Shown here piece by piece: positions 21,282 to 32,813 of a DNA stretch of 64,000 nt. The stretch covers positions 51,018,270 through 51,082,269 of the forward strand of contig CM048846.1 in the NCBI GenBank assembly GCA_026545225.1, given 5' to 3'. The position numbers and the translations under genes are program-made. Positions within the stretch are counted from its first letter, which is position 1. Every line of letters starts with the position of its first letter. Source of the DNA: Cornus controversa. Its lineage: Eukaryota; Streptophyta; Magnoliopsida; Cornales; Cornaceae. A model generated the notes under the pieces. That model made no database searches. It worked only from the letters and a program-made list of their open reading frames with translations, and was not told the origin of the DNA.

Positions 21282-23345
21282 CAATCTGCAGGGAGGTGAG
21301 CCGGAAGTTATTATGCATTATATTGACAATGGGCTAGATTACTTGCATGGTGGAGAGCCTACAGAAAAGGGAGAAACTTCAAGTATACCTGTTGAAACTT
21401 GCTCTGTGGATCATGTTAAGTCAACATCTGAGTGGAAAGCCGAGGAAAATGGTAGAATTACGTGTCCTCCAGAAAGCATTGGTGGTTGTGGTCACGGGAT
21501 TCTAGAATTGAAGTGTATTTTCCCAGAAGATTGGCTTTCAAAGTTGTTAGTTAAAGCAGAAGAAATAGCCAGTACGTACAAACTCAAGGACATGCCTGAG
21601 AGTCATGCTCAATGGTGCTTCTGTTTCAATTTGATGGGCGAAATTGACATGGACAGCGGTAATTTTCGGAAAGCAGCTTCTCGAGAAGATTCCAGTGACA
21701 ACTATCTGTACTGTCCTACAGCCAAAGTCATTGAACATGGGGGTTTGAAGCATTTTCAGTGGCATTGGTTCAAAGGGGAGCCTGTGATTGTCAGTAATGT
21801 GCTTGAAACAACGTCTGGTTTGAGCTGGGAACCAATGGTTATGTGGCGTGCATTTTGTCAGATCACAAATACCAAGCATTCCCAACAACTGGATGTAATT
21901 GCCATTAATTGCTTGGACTGGTGTGAGGTCAGTTCACTTTTCAACCTCTGCCGTTCAATAATGCTGAAAATTGATGACATGCACTTGATATAGCAATGGA
22001 CGTGCCTGGTCTATCATATTTTCTTTTTAGGTTTCATGATAATATCTATGAAAACTATTTTTAGAGGAAGCTAGATCTATCATTAGTTCAGGTGGATGTT
22101 ATGTCAGTGCATTATTCGTTATGGCCAATTATATCAGACCTTTTCCTGTTTTCTTAACTGTTTGGTTAATTTGAAGAATTTTTTGTAACTCCTTTCTAAC
22201 TTCTATAGGAATGGATTTGTTTATATGATGCATTCTCAAACCATGTTGTTGTACTTCAGCTTCTTGAAGAATTATGCTGTGTTTCTCTTTTCTCCTATTT
22301 GATTATGTTGGACTGAGTTTGATTGAAATTTAATGTGCTTCTGTACATTCACAATTTGAATGGCTCAATAGTACATCTGTTTCAATAAAATTCAAGTGTT
22401 TTTTACCTTTAGGTTTAGGGTGAGAACCTTTCCCTATCATATTTAGAAAATGATTCATGCCATTTCCCATATATTGGGACATGGGTTGGAATGATGAAGC
22501 CAATAAGAGGAACAATATGGGTAGTGGGTTAAAGTAATAAGGTTCATAAGGGCCGTTGCCTGGTTCGGCTGTTTAATGCTTAACATCAGTGCTATTGGAG
22601 TGAGTTCAATCCCAGAGCAGCTACTTTGTGAAATATCAAAGGTTAGGTTTGTCTTGAATCCTCCCTTCCCAGACTATTTTCCTCTCTATTAATGTTCATG
22701 GTTCCTTTTAAACTCTACCCCACTTCGTTATGTAAAGGCCCTTGTATGCTTCCTTATTTTTATTTCACATGTTTCTGTACTTTTCAGGTTTGATTTGAAG
22801 GTGTATTTGTCTGTTGGCTCAGTGCATTTGATTGTAGTTGGACGTAAACTGAACCCATGATTGATTGATTTTATACTCTGCTGATTGTATCCTTATCAAT
22901 GTTCATGATATATATATTTCTCCTTTTCTTATGCTTGTTATTTTTCAAGTGACATTGAGTAAACTCTGTTGTTGGATGATTGATGATTTTGACTATATTC
23001 TTGTGATAAAATGCAGGTAGAAATTAATATCCACCATTTCTTTAAAGGGTATCTGGAGGCTCAATTTGACAGTGTTGGGTGGCCTCAGATTCTGAAGTTG
23101 AAAGACTGGCCCCTTCTAGTTTTTTTGAGGAACGTCTACCACGTCATGGTGCTGAATTCATAAGTTGCTTGCCCTTCAAAGAATATACACATCCTCTCAC
23201 TGGCTTCCTAAATCTTGCCGTCAAATTGCCTAAAAAATCTTTGAAGCCAGACTTGGGGCCAAAGACATATATTGCATATGGAATTGCTCTGGAGCTGGGA
23301 CGTGCAGTTTCTATAACCAAGCTTAACTGTGACATGTCTGATGCA
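21282..23345 (+). pseudogene. JMJ25-type (KDM3-like) histone demethylase fragment
   Basis: Exon one (21282-21927) reads NLQGGEPEVIMHYIDNGLDY, then CPPESIGGCGHGILELKCIF and LKHFQWHWFKGEPVIVSNVL with a SGLSWEPMVMWRAF motif, ending DWCE before GTCAGT. Exon two (23017-23345) reads [20 protein letters not shown], then [20 protein letters not shown] and [10 protein letters not shown] before GTATGC. This is the region between the zinc-rich part and the JmjC core of plant H3K9 demethylases of the JMJ25/IBM1 group. Exon one is cut at its 5' side by retroelement sequence. Exon two lacks one C at about 23107, shifting the frame after KLKDWP. The iron-ligand His of HCD is Asn (NCD). Later JmjC exons are absent. 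It is a dead, unprocessed copy. Confidence 0.85.
21928..23016 (+). other. JMJ pseudogene intron
   Basis: An intron of 1089 bp with GTCAGT donor and TGCAG acceptor, phase 0 on both sides. AT-rich; no further gene seen. Confidence 0.7.
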
Positions 23346-23719
23346 GTATGCTTTGATTTGTGGACTTTTGATAGATTTCTGTGTCATTTACCACTGGGTA
23401 ATTTCTTTTAGGATTGCAGGTTTGCTTGGAACTGTGTTCCTGCCATCAGTTCTGCAAACGTAATGTTGGGTTGTTTGTTTATGGTTGTGAGAAATGGTAA
23501 TACGGTAACAACTTTAGGCAGGGGTCTAGGGCTGCCTTTTAACAATTCCATCCTCAAGCTAGGCCAATCATGGCCTTTGGAAGCATGTAATGCACTTACA
23601 TCAAGATTAGATCAACTATTGTGGAAGTACATACATAAAGACACATACACGCATTTATGCAGTTAGAAATCTGTGGATAAATATATAATTTGTGCAAACT
23701 GATGAATTAATATATAAAA
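23346..23719. other. Downstream JMJ intron remnant, no gene seen
   Basis: AT-rich sequence following the GTATGC donor of JMJ exon two. No next JMJ exon was recognised before the MITE. Confidence 0.4.
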
Positions 23720-24916
23720 GGAAAAATTACAACTAAGTCCTACTTTTCCCTACAAAAGACAACTAAATCCTATAAAAAAATTTATTGGACCAATAAGTCC
23801 TACTTTTTAACCTCTTGTCCATTTAACTTCTAAACCACTCAACTTTCCACTTTTACCCTTATCAGATTAGATTTAACATTTTGCAATTATAATTTTTATT
23901 TCAAAATTGATATGTAAGTCAAAATTTTCTATTTGACTATTTAAACATGTCTAAATTTTTTCTATTAGCAACTAATTTTTTTTTCATTTATATTTAGTGT
24001 TCCCTTTATGGATGGGTTTCAAATTCACATTAATTAATGGTCCTTTATGCTCAGTTATACACTTATACAAAACATTACATGTGCAATTACTATACAAATC
24101 TTTAAGTAGTAAGTTTGCTAATATTTTTGTTTTGTTATTAAAATCTAAACTATTATTTTTTTTATTAGCTGCTTATTTATTTTAGTTTCTGTCCTCTCTT
24201 TCTTCCCGGTAAGTTTCTGTCCTATTTTTCATTGTCTAACAATGATTAATTCTGTTATTGGTAGTGATTGATTAGTTTTAGATATACTACAAAATAAATT
24301 GTATGATATTTATATATATTTTTTTATTTTTATTTTTTTCCTTTCCACGCAGTCTTGGTTCATCCACCATAATATATTAATATATTAGACTATTAGTAAT
24401 TACTAACTGAATATTAGTTTATAAGTTACTAATTGAATAGTTAAATTAGTAATGACTAATTATTTAATCGCTGTATACTAATGACTACAAATATGTTACC
24501 CTCATTAATAATTCAAAAGGATAAAATTTTATTCAAATTGTTTCAATAAAAAAATATAATATTTTTTTACTTTTTAAATATAATTTTTAATTGTTATATA
24601 TGAAAAATTATTGTCGTAAAATCTACAAAAGATTTTTGGAATTGAACTTTAATTAAATTAATTATAATTTAAATTTATAATATAATATTCATTAATTAAC
24701 TAAAATATATAAAAAAAAACACTACATATCAATTTTTGAATGGAAATTATAATTGCAAAATTTTAAATCTATGTTTGATAAGGGTATAAGTGGAAAGTTG
24801 AGTAGTTTAAAACTTAAGTGGAATTTTTTTTCGAAAGTAGGACTTGTTGGTCTTGTGAAATTTTTTATAGGACTTGTCCTTTGTAAGGAAAAGTAGGACT
24901 TAGAGGTAATTTTCCC
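23720..24916. mobile_element. Mutator-like MITE with about 200-bp terminal inverted repeats
   Basis: The 5' end GGAAAAATTACAACTAAGTC and the inverted 3' end (GGGAAAATTACCTCTAAGTC on the minus strand) begin inverted repeats of about 200 bp that continue through CTACTTTTCC, TTTGACCAATAAG-like and CACTTTTACCCTTATC words. Both sides carry TATATAAAA (23711-23719 and 24917-24925), a perfect 9-bp duplication diagnostic of Mutator-type transposition. The 1.2-kb body is very AT-rich with no transposase, so it is non-autonomous. It sits in the former JMJ intron. Confidence 0.9.
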
Positions 24917-24925
24917 TATATAAAA

Positions 24926-25905
24926 CTCCAGTAGATATTTGTACAAGTCTAATTTGTGCCATTCTATTTGATGTTTTGTATTACAATTTGAATGTCCATA
25001 TTAGGTCATCATCTAATTGTATAGAAAATTTATAAGGTATTGGTAAAAAGCTTGCACAATGGCAGAAGTGTTAATGTGAAATCTAAAAGAGGGGGTTGGA
25101 ATTACTGTTCAAATCTTATTGTCTTTAATAAAATATGCAAGCCTGGTCGCTTCTTAGAAGGTACATATGCAAATGTGAGCCTAGTTCAATATTCGTTCTG
25201 ATCAAGTTTAAATTTTGACTTCTTTTCTCTAATACCACTTTTATAATACAAGATCCATCCTTCAACACCTCTAAAACAAAAGATCTAACTATCTAAGGCT
25301 ATGTTTCAAATTCAAGGGGTAAGTTATTTACATTATTACAAATTTATACATTGTATATGTTTTTGGTATTTAATAATGTAGAAGTTGTAAGTTGTAATTT
25401 TGTTATAAGAATTTGTTATTATCGTAGTGATTTATTAAATCTAGATATACCATATGATAACTATATACTACATTACTGATTAAGTCGTTATATATTAAAT
25501 GATAATTACTAATACGTTACACATGTTAAGTCATCTTTTGGAAGTCAACAAGATTCATAAAATTCTAACTTATATGAACCTGGAATTTGACATATGTATT
25601 AGTTGTGTGAGGGAGAGCTGGGCGCGAGGTTGAAACAAGTCCATGACTGTGACAGCCAGTATTGTTACTTAAACCCAGCACAGCTTCTGTGATCCACCAT
25701 ACTTGCATTGGGTGCTTACATCTTGCCTACATTATGCCATTACTAACAAAATTGTGGTGCGTCACTGCAAATTTATAAACAGTTTTGTGCTAGTATTACA
25801 TAATTTTCGGACCATGGATATCTTTTTGAGAAAGCTGTTTATTCTTGTTTGGTTGGTATCACTTGCATCCATATGGCTGTTGGGTGGGTTGGATCATATC
25901 ATGGT
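24926..25905. other. AT-rich stretch, no gene seen
   Basis: About 1 kb of low-GC sequence between the MITE and the next LTR. No exon, repeat family or RNA gene recognised. Confidence 0.4.
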
Positions 25906-26847
25906 TGAAATACCCCCCAGAAAATTTCGCGCATGAGGTGGCCAGTCTCATACACAAAACCTGGAAGATACATACAACTGATAGCAAACAAGCATAGAAT
26001 ACAATGACAAAAGAAAAAGAATTATAAATGCTGAAAGGAAAGTCTAACTGAAATAAATAATCATGTTAAATAACATTGTATTATTCTGATTGATACAACT
26101 TGGAAGTCCGGTAACCCCACGGACCCCTTAACCAAAAACATAAAAGTAAAACTTTATGAACAGATTTAAGTCCCTACACTAAAGTATGGTAAGGAATGGA
26201 TGATTGTCAAGCTCTACGAATTCCACACGCAAATCTCCAGGTGAAAACTGTCTGGAACCTGAAATATCAACAAAGTGGGTTAAACCCACGAGCAAATTCT
26301 CTCTATTACAACCCAATCAGAGAACTGGTAAACATATCCTCTATATGAGGACAGTAAAGACATATAGATATAATTATACCGTTTAGTTATTAAATCTCCT
26401 ATCTTAGAAGTAACTAGTACTATGTTCTGAACTAACCCATCCATTATCACAATACAGATAAAACAAATTTCTAAGTTCAAACCATAGACAATCCTAACAT
26501 GCCTTCTTCCATATATTCTACAAATGCCTTATAAGGTATTAGACAAAACTATCCTGCCTCCACCAACTAATCCTTTCCCAAGACAACAAATTTATGTTTA
26601 CATACAATTAAAGATAACCCACCAGCTCATAAGCATATATCCCCAATTAATCCTGTGACCCAAGAATAGAGCCACCCCACACCCTACACTAACACATCAG
26701 TTATCTTAATGCAAGTGCAGACTAATTTTAAGTTTACACAAGAAATAATCGTAACATGCTTGAATATATAACGAGAAACATTCTTACTAGATATTAGGCA
26801 ATCCTAACATGCTCCAAATAAAATATAAAGATATCATATTAATTGTT

Positions 26848-27370
26848 TGGCGATCCCGACACGCCTTGGCAATCCCAACATGCCAAATATAATGCATAGA
26901 TACCTTATTAGGTATTAGGCGATCCCGACACGCCTTGGCAATCCCAACATGCCAAATATAATGCATATATACCTTATTAGGTATTAGGCGATCCTGACAC
27001 GCCTTGGCAATCCCAACATGCCAAATATAATGTATAGATACCTTATTAGGTATGGGCGATCCTGACACGCCTTGGCAATCCCAACATGCCAAATATAATG
27101 CATAGATACCTTATTAGGTATGGGCGATCCTGACACGCCGGGCAATCCTTACATGCCAAAATAAAATGCATAGATACCTTATTAGGTATGGGCGATCCTG
27201 ACACGCCTGGCAATCCTTACATGCCAAAATAAAATGCATAAATACCTTATTAGGTATGGGCGATCCTGACACGCCGGGCAATCCTTACATGCCAAAATAA
27301 AATGCATAGATACCTTATTAGGTATGGGCGATCCTGACATGCCGGGCAATCCTTACATGCCAAATAAAAT
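26848..27370 (-). repeat. About 70-bp tandem repeat, eight units
   Basis: Eight units of 65-71 bp each carry GGCGATCCTGACACGCC, CAATCC(C/T)(A/T)ACATGCC and the palindromic ATACCTTATTAGGTAT. The first four units are closer to each other than to the last four. The related LTR at 55225-58533 has four units (57450-57690) and the fragment at 29568 has two, so the array expands and contracts. Confidence 0.88.
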
Positions 27371-27729
27371 GTATAGATGCATTCCCAATATGAAACATAA
27401 AATAAACAAGGTGCATTATGATCTTAATTTGCACAAACAAAGTAATTCAAATTATCCGACATGAAATTATCACCATAAGACAAATCGTTCACAAGTAAGC
27501 TATAATCAAGTATTTAATGGGCATTTATATCCTTAAATGAAAATACATTCAAGTAAATCAAACAACACAATTTAACCACTTTAGAAGCAAACACCCAATC
27601 CAACCCCCAATGCACTCAAATCTATGAGGGAATCTAAACCAAAATCTTATCTAGGTTTTTGGGTCTTTTCTACTTCTAATAACCCTATTAAATCATTCTG
27701 GAATTTTCTAGAATTTTACAAAATATTTT

Positions 27730-28210
27730 CAACAAATAAAAGAAGGTGAAAACCCAACTTTTAAACACTTTAAAAATTCATTGAACACTAAGGGAAGCTC
27801 CTTTCAAAATGAAAATTTAAACCCAAGTTTATTTAACCTCCAGAAAGTTACCGCAAAAATTTGAAAATTTTTGGAATTACAAAAGTATTTTCTAAAATTA
27901 CAGAAAGTGAAAAACCTAACTTTTGGACACTTTAAAAATCATTTGAACAACAAGGGAAGATCATTTTGAGTTGAAAATTTAAACCCAAGTATATTTATCC
28001 TCCAGAAAGTTACAATAAAAATTTCGGAATTTTTGAAAATTTCTAAATATTTTCTAAAATTAAAGAAGCTGAAAAACTCAGTTTTTAGACACTTTAAAAA
28101 TTAATTTAAAGACAATGGTAAATCATTTCTACATGAAATTTAAACCCCAAGCTCCTTAAGCTCCCAGAAAGTTGACATAAAAATTTGGGAATTTTTAGAA
28201 TTCTAAAAGT
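27730..28210 (-). repeat. About 163-bp tandem repeat, three units
   Basis: Units share CACTTTAAAAATTCA, AATTTAAACCCAAG and CCAGAAAGTTAC, with starts near 27752, 27918 and 28077. The same repeat forms four units of about 161 bp at 56490-57110 on the other strand. Confidence 0.75.
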
Positions 28211-29213
28211 ATTTTTAAAAAATGATTTCCCTAACTTTCAAGTTTTTCCAAAAATTTTAAAAATTCAAAACAAATAATAAAATAATTCGGAATGGGCCCA
28301 TATCGGACCCAGAGGTGGGCCCCCGAGAGTGGGCCCCAAAAATATTTTTCCGGCCACCGACACCGGTGGCACGCGCCCCCACGCGCTGGCGGACGCATGG
28401 CCACCCTTTTTTTCTTTTTTTTTTTTCTTTCCTCCTTCTTCCCCACCTGAAGCTTCACGCTCCCAACAATGGTGGAAAACTTTTCGATCACTTCCGGGCA
28501 CCGAATCGCGTATATAAATATACCATTGAACTCGTATCGATCTAAGCTACGCATTGGTACCAAAATCATCCCCTCTCGCGGACTAAATCAAAAACGCCCA
28601 ATTTCAAGTTTCGAAAATCTAAAATTTTAAACTCAGTTTCCCGTCAATCTACCCAACGGTTCATAACCAAACTTTCAAGGATTGTTCTAGGAAGTAAGAT
28701 CTACCTTTTAATCGGAACAAAAATGTTCAAAAATGATGAATACAGTAAACCCAATTTCATGTATATATATATATATATACACGCCTATACAGTCATATAT
28801 ACATGTACATATATATGCAAAAATACCCTAAAACAGTACGAAAACTCCAAAATCTTTATGTTTAATTCACATAAATTCTTAACATGAAAAATCATTTAAT
28901 TTCATAATTAATTGCATACAATTTCTGGCAACATGTCTATACAATTAATATATATATTACATATATATTTCAGCAACATGTATATACAAAAATATATATG
29001 TATACAGATTCAAAGGGGAAGAGAAGACTTCGAACTTGCCTTGTGATGTTAAGCAAAAATCACTTCTTTTCTCTTTTCCGGACGTCTACCGTTTTCTCCC
29101 TATCTGTTCGTAGGAATCCTCTCTACGTAGAAACTACTGAACCCTAATTCCTTTTCTCTTATTTAACATTCTTAAATATTGAAACTAATAAATATAAAAT
29201 ATTTAGCCCAACT

Positions 29214-29255
29214 ATATATATATATATATAGCCCAGCCCAGCTGCCTAGCCCAAC

Positions 29256-29291
<36 letters not shown>
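29214..29291. repeat. AT and AAT microsatellites
   Basis: A short (TA)n run at about 29214-29230 is followed by about eleven AAT triplets at 29257-29290, all inside the LTR. Confidence 0.85.
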
Positions 29292-29292
<1 letters not shown>

Positions 29293-29567
29293 AAGAATAA
29301 AGAAAATGCAGCCCAAACCAACATATTTTTATTTAACAGAAAAACACTATATTTAAAACAAATATTTAACACACAATGAACACTTAGTAACAATTCAAAC
29401 ATCCACAATAAACATAAAAAAAAAGGCATTGACAAAATTAATTAAAGCATTTAAATAACTAAAAACTCCATCAAATAAATAAAAACCCAATTTAGATATC
29501 CTCAAATTACGGGGTATTACATTCTTCCCCCCTAGCAAAGGAATTCCGTCCTCGGAATTCGCCTCAT

Positions 29568-30516
29568 ACATTTTATTTGGCGTGTTAGGATCGCCCATAC
29601 CTAATAAGGTATCTATAAAATTTATTTGGCGTGTCAGGATCGCCCATATCTAATAAGGTATCTATATGTGTATGCACATGTTTTCTTTATTTTGAACTTA
29701 AAGAATATGTTCATTGTTGGATGATAAGGGTGTGTTGGAACAATGTATAAAATGATTTTACTTCTGAAAAACATGAGCTAAATAGGAAATGACTAGTATG
29801 TATATATCTATACCTATTAATGTATCAAAAGATTAAATGATGGCATGTTAGGATTGCTTAAACTTGATATTATTTTATATTATGTTTATTTTTGCTGAAC
29901 ATAAGGAATGTGTTCACGTTTGCATAATAAGGGTTTGGGTGGAATATTATAAATATTGACCTGTTGTTTTGGAAACACGAAACTGGGTAAAAGAATAACT
30001 TGTAGGTTAAATCTATAGACTTATTTTGTGTCCCTTATACTGAGGGTATGTATATTGGTTCTCTGATTGGGATGTAGTAGATAGAACTTGCTCGTGGGTT
30101 TAACCCACTGTGTTGATATTTCAGGTTTCAAACAGGTTCCACCGCGAGGATAGAGTTTTAGGGTTTGGTTGTAGCAGACGTCTCATCTCATCAGTTACAG
30201 GGTAGGAACTTGTCTTCTTCAAGAGTCATACTATGAACTTTTGAGACTTTGATTGTTGGTATAAATTTTAGAATTTAAAAACTTTTGTTCTTTCTGGTTA
30301 AGGGGTCCTTGGATTACGGGACTTCCAAATTGTATTACCAGAATATATGTATTTATTTATCAATTATTTCAGTTCAATGGGATTTCTGTTCAACTTTTAG
30401 CAATTATTCTATTTCTTTTTTTTGCATCTATGCTTGTTGCTATCAGTGGTTAATATTCCTCAGGTTTTGTGTATGAGACTGGCCACCTCATGCGCCAAAT
30501 TTTCTGGGGGGTATTT
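29568..30516 (+). mobile_element. Fragment of the same LTR in direct orientation
   Basis: From GGCGTGTTAGGATCGCCC to TTCTGGGGGGTATTT this matches 57590-58530 closely, including the GTTTCAAACAGGTTCCACCGCG stretch and the TGTATGAGACTGGCCACC end. With the minus-oriented LTR on its left it forms a large inverted repeat. Its last CA is missing where TRIM sequence begins. Confidence 0.82.
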
Positions 30517-30758
30517 CCCCGCTCCAACACATGGTATGATATTGTCCGCTTTGGGCCATAGCCCGCACGGTTTTGCTATTGGGTTTACCCCAAAAGGCCT
30601 CATACCATTTGAAGAGAACATACTACATATAAGCACATCCCCTTTTCCACACCCAGGCGATGTGGGATTGAGCACCCTGTACCCTGTCAGTGTGGTAGCT
30701 CAGCCCAGTGTCTGTCTTCGCACCCGCCCACTCACACCCGTCCGCAAGGGTTACTACA
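30517..30758 (-). mobile_element. TRIM LTR, reverse orientation, fused to a Gypsy LTR end
   Basis: The sequence from CCCCGCTCCAACACATGG to GGGTTACTACA is the reverse complement of the 249-bp TRIM LTR described at 31406, lacking the terminal seven or so bases (TGTAATA side). It joins directly to GGGGTATTT of the larger LTR. No target duplication can be assigned. Confidence 0.85.
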
Positions 30759-30904
30759 ATGGTTGCACCCCTAGACTGAGGCCTAGGAGAGCACAATACC
30801 TATTTGAAAAATCTATATTTGAAAAAGTTTTTGTTTTTCTCCTCTAAGTGCTAAATTTTTATCTTGTGATGACTAACGTCTGAATTATGTTCCACTTGAA
30901 ACAG

Positions 30905-30966
30905 GTGAAGAAAATGGCCCTTCATGCAATGAAACAGGCTGTGACGGATTTTGAGAAATATACAAT
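30905..30966 (+). pseudogene. Unplaced exon-like segment
   Basis: AAACAG|GTGAAGAAAATGGCC...TACAAT|GTAAGT: a 62-nt open segment with clean acceptor and donor, translating to VKKMALHAMKQAVTDFEKYT. I do not recognise the protein. It may be one exon of a lost host gene, or chance. Confidence 0.3.
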
Positions 30967-31335
30967 GTAAGTTTTATGCATTTGAATTGACTGAAATACT
31001 TGATTCTCATATTTGTAGTAGTCTGTTTTCTTTCATACCTTGCAAATTATTCTCCCAATAAGAAATCTGCCAGAAAATATATGTATATATTTATTGGGTC
31101 GACTTTTTAAGGACTTTAAGTTTTTGTGAGTTGCGCGGTGCGGAAGTGGTGTGGAAGTTTGATCTCAGACAAAAGACCTAGAGGGGGGTTGAATAGGGGT
31201 CTAGTTTGCTTGTTTGATTGAATTTTTTGATTATTTTCGATTTCAACCAATTAATCCATAATAAAGCAATCTCACAAAGCAATATAAATAAAACATTAAA
31301 GTAAGGTAAGAGAGAAGACATTAAGATTTTTTACT
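30967..31335. other. Intergenic, possible retroelement edge
   Basis: The first part is AT-rich. From about 31140 comes the phrase GACCTAGAGGGGGGTTGAAT, common in plant Copia LTR-associated sequence. Its relation to Copia 2 is unclear. Confidence 0.35.
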
Positions 31336-31405
31336 TGGAAAAATTCTGTGAGGAAAAATTGAAGAAGAATAATATCTTTATTATTCAATATTCATAGAAA
31401 ATACA

Positions 31406-31977
31406 TGTAGTAACCCTTGTGGACGGGTGTGAGTGGGCGGGTGCATAGACAGACACTGGGCTGAGCTACCACACTGACAGGGTACAGGGTGCTCAATCCC
31501 ACATCGCCTGGGTGTGAAAAAGGGGATGTGCTTATATGTAGTATGTTCTCTTCAAATCGTATGAGGCCTTTTGGGGTAAACCCAAGAGCAAAACCGTGCG
31601 GGCTCAGGCCCATAGCGGACAATATCATACCATGTGTTGGAGAGGGGTATTACAGTTGGTATCAGAGCCTGAACCCAGCCGGAAGTAAGTGTGCCGACGA
31701 GGGCGTCGGGCCTCGTAGGGGGGTGGATTGTAGTAACCCTTGTGGACGGGTGTGAGTGGGCGGGTGCATAGACAGACACTGGGCTGAGCTACCACACTGA
31801 CAGGGTACAGGGTGCTCAATCCCACATCGCCTGGGTGTGAAAAAGGGGATGTGCTTATATGTAGTATGTTCTCTTCAAATGGTATGAGGCCTTTTGGGGT
31901 AAACCCAAGAGCAAAACCGTGCGGGCTCAGGCCCAAAGCGGACAATATCATACCATGTGTTGGAGCGGGGTATTACA
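31406..31977 (+). mobile_element. Complete TRIM, 572 bp (copy 1)
   Basis: Two 249-bp LTRs (31406-31654 and 31729-31977) begin TGTAGTAACCC, end GGGGTATTACA and differ at three sites. Only 74 bp lie between them: PBS TTGGTATCAGAGCCTGA (initiator tRNA-Met type) at 31656 and a purine tract TAGGGGGGTGGAT just before the 3' LTR. The duplication ATACA flanks both sides. It has no coding capacity and looks structurally whole, needing proteins of another element to move. The LTR holds TCCCACATCGCCTGGGTGTG and a TATA-like CTTATATGTAG, its likely promoter. Confidence 0.95.
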
Positions 31978-32243
31978 ATACAACAATATATATACTGCTA
32001 TATAACTAAATAAGGAAACTAATTATACAATAGGTAACCCTAGGAATTAGTGGGTCAACTACCTAGAATAAGTAATTTACAGAAAATTAAGGACCAAATT
32101 TGGGAGCTGCCTAATTTACAAAGAATTCTTAATTTACAGAGAATCTCACTTAATTGTGAGATTAGTCAACTTTCCCTCTTAAGAGGGAAGCTCCTAATTT
32201 TTCTCCAATCATCCCAAATTCTTCAACACTCCCCCTCAAGTTG

Positions 32244-32813
32244 GTGAGTAAATGATCTCCATTCCCTTGCTCGTTAGTGTCTGAAATGAATGACTTGCAA
32301 GACCCTTGGTAAGTATATCAGCAAGTTGACCTTCTGTTGAGACTTAGGGTGTACAAATGAGGCCACTATCCAGCTTTTCTTTGATAAAATGTCTGTCCAC
32401 TTTTACATGCTTGGTCTGGTCATGCTAAACTGGATTGTGGGTTATGTTAATGGCTGATTTATTGTCACAATATAACTTTATTGTTACTTCCCACTTGATT
32501 CCAATATCAGTGAGTATAATCTTTAACCAGAGCAACTCACAAATCCCATGTGCCATATCTCAAAATTCGCGCTGGATCTAGCCACCACAGATTGTTTCTT
32601 ACTCCTCCAAGTAACCAGATTTTCCCCCAAAAAAATACAATATCTTGAAGTTGACCTACGATCAATAACTGACCCTGGCCAGTCAGCATCAGTGTATGCT
32701 TCCAACTCCAGTTTTTCATTCTTTCGGAATATGATGCCTTTTTCGGGAGTTGACTTCAGATAGCGGAGAATCCTATAGACAGCTGCCAAATGTATTTCTT
32801 TTGGTGAGTGCAT
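32244..32813 (-). pseudogene. Copia 2 RNase H region
   Basis: The minus strand reads MHSPKEIHLAAVYRILRYLK then KGIIFRKNEKLELEAYTDAD and YTDADWPGSVIDRRSTSRYC, with GENLVTWRSKKQSVVARSSA: standard Copia RNase H motifs. Adjacent to the PPT and LTR at 32228. Broken. Confidence 0.85.

Larger units (their letters stand above)
25906..29521 (-). mobile_element. 3.6-kb chromovirus-like LTR, reverse orientation
   Basis: On the plus strand it runs from TGAAATACCCCCC to GGGGTATTACA, so the LTR reads TGTAATACCCC...GGTATTTCA on the minus strand. Just outside its 5' side (29522-29568) lies an internal remnant with a CTAGGGGGGAAGAA purine tract and a short GGAATTCC-rich coding-like tail, as at the 3' end of Tekay/Del pol. 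It is therefore a 3' LTR with a stub of internal sequence. The 3' two thirds match the LTR at 55225-58533. It holds two tandem repeat blocks. Confidence 0.75.

Noticed and set aside
28265-28569. Overlapping frames on both strands in a GC-rich part of the LTR
   Set aside because: They follow from GC-rich composition and lie inside a repeat shared with 56106-56476; no protein family fits.
31406-31654. Cassandra-type TRIM with 5S promoter
   Set aside because: No 5S rRNA internal control sequence was found in the LTR.
31406-31977. Open frames of 75-108 codons in the TRIM LTRs as genes
   Set aside because: They occur on both strands of a non-coding LTR and recur only because the LTR recurs.
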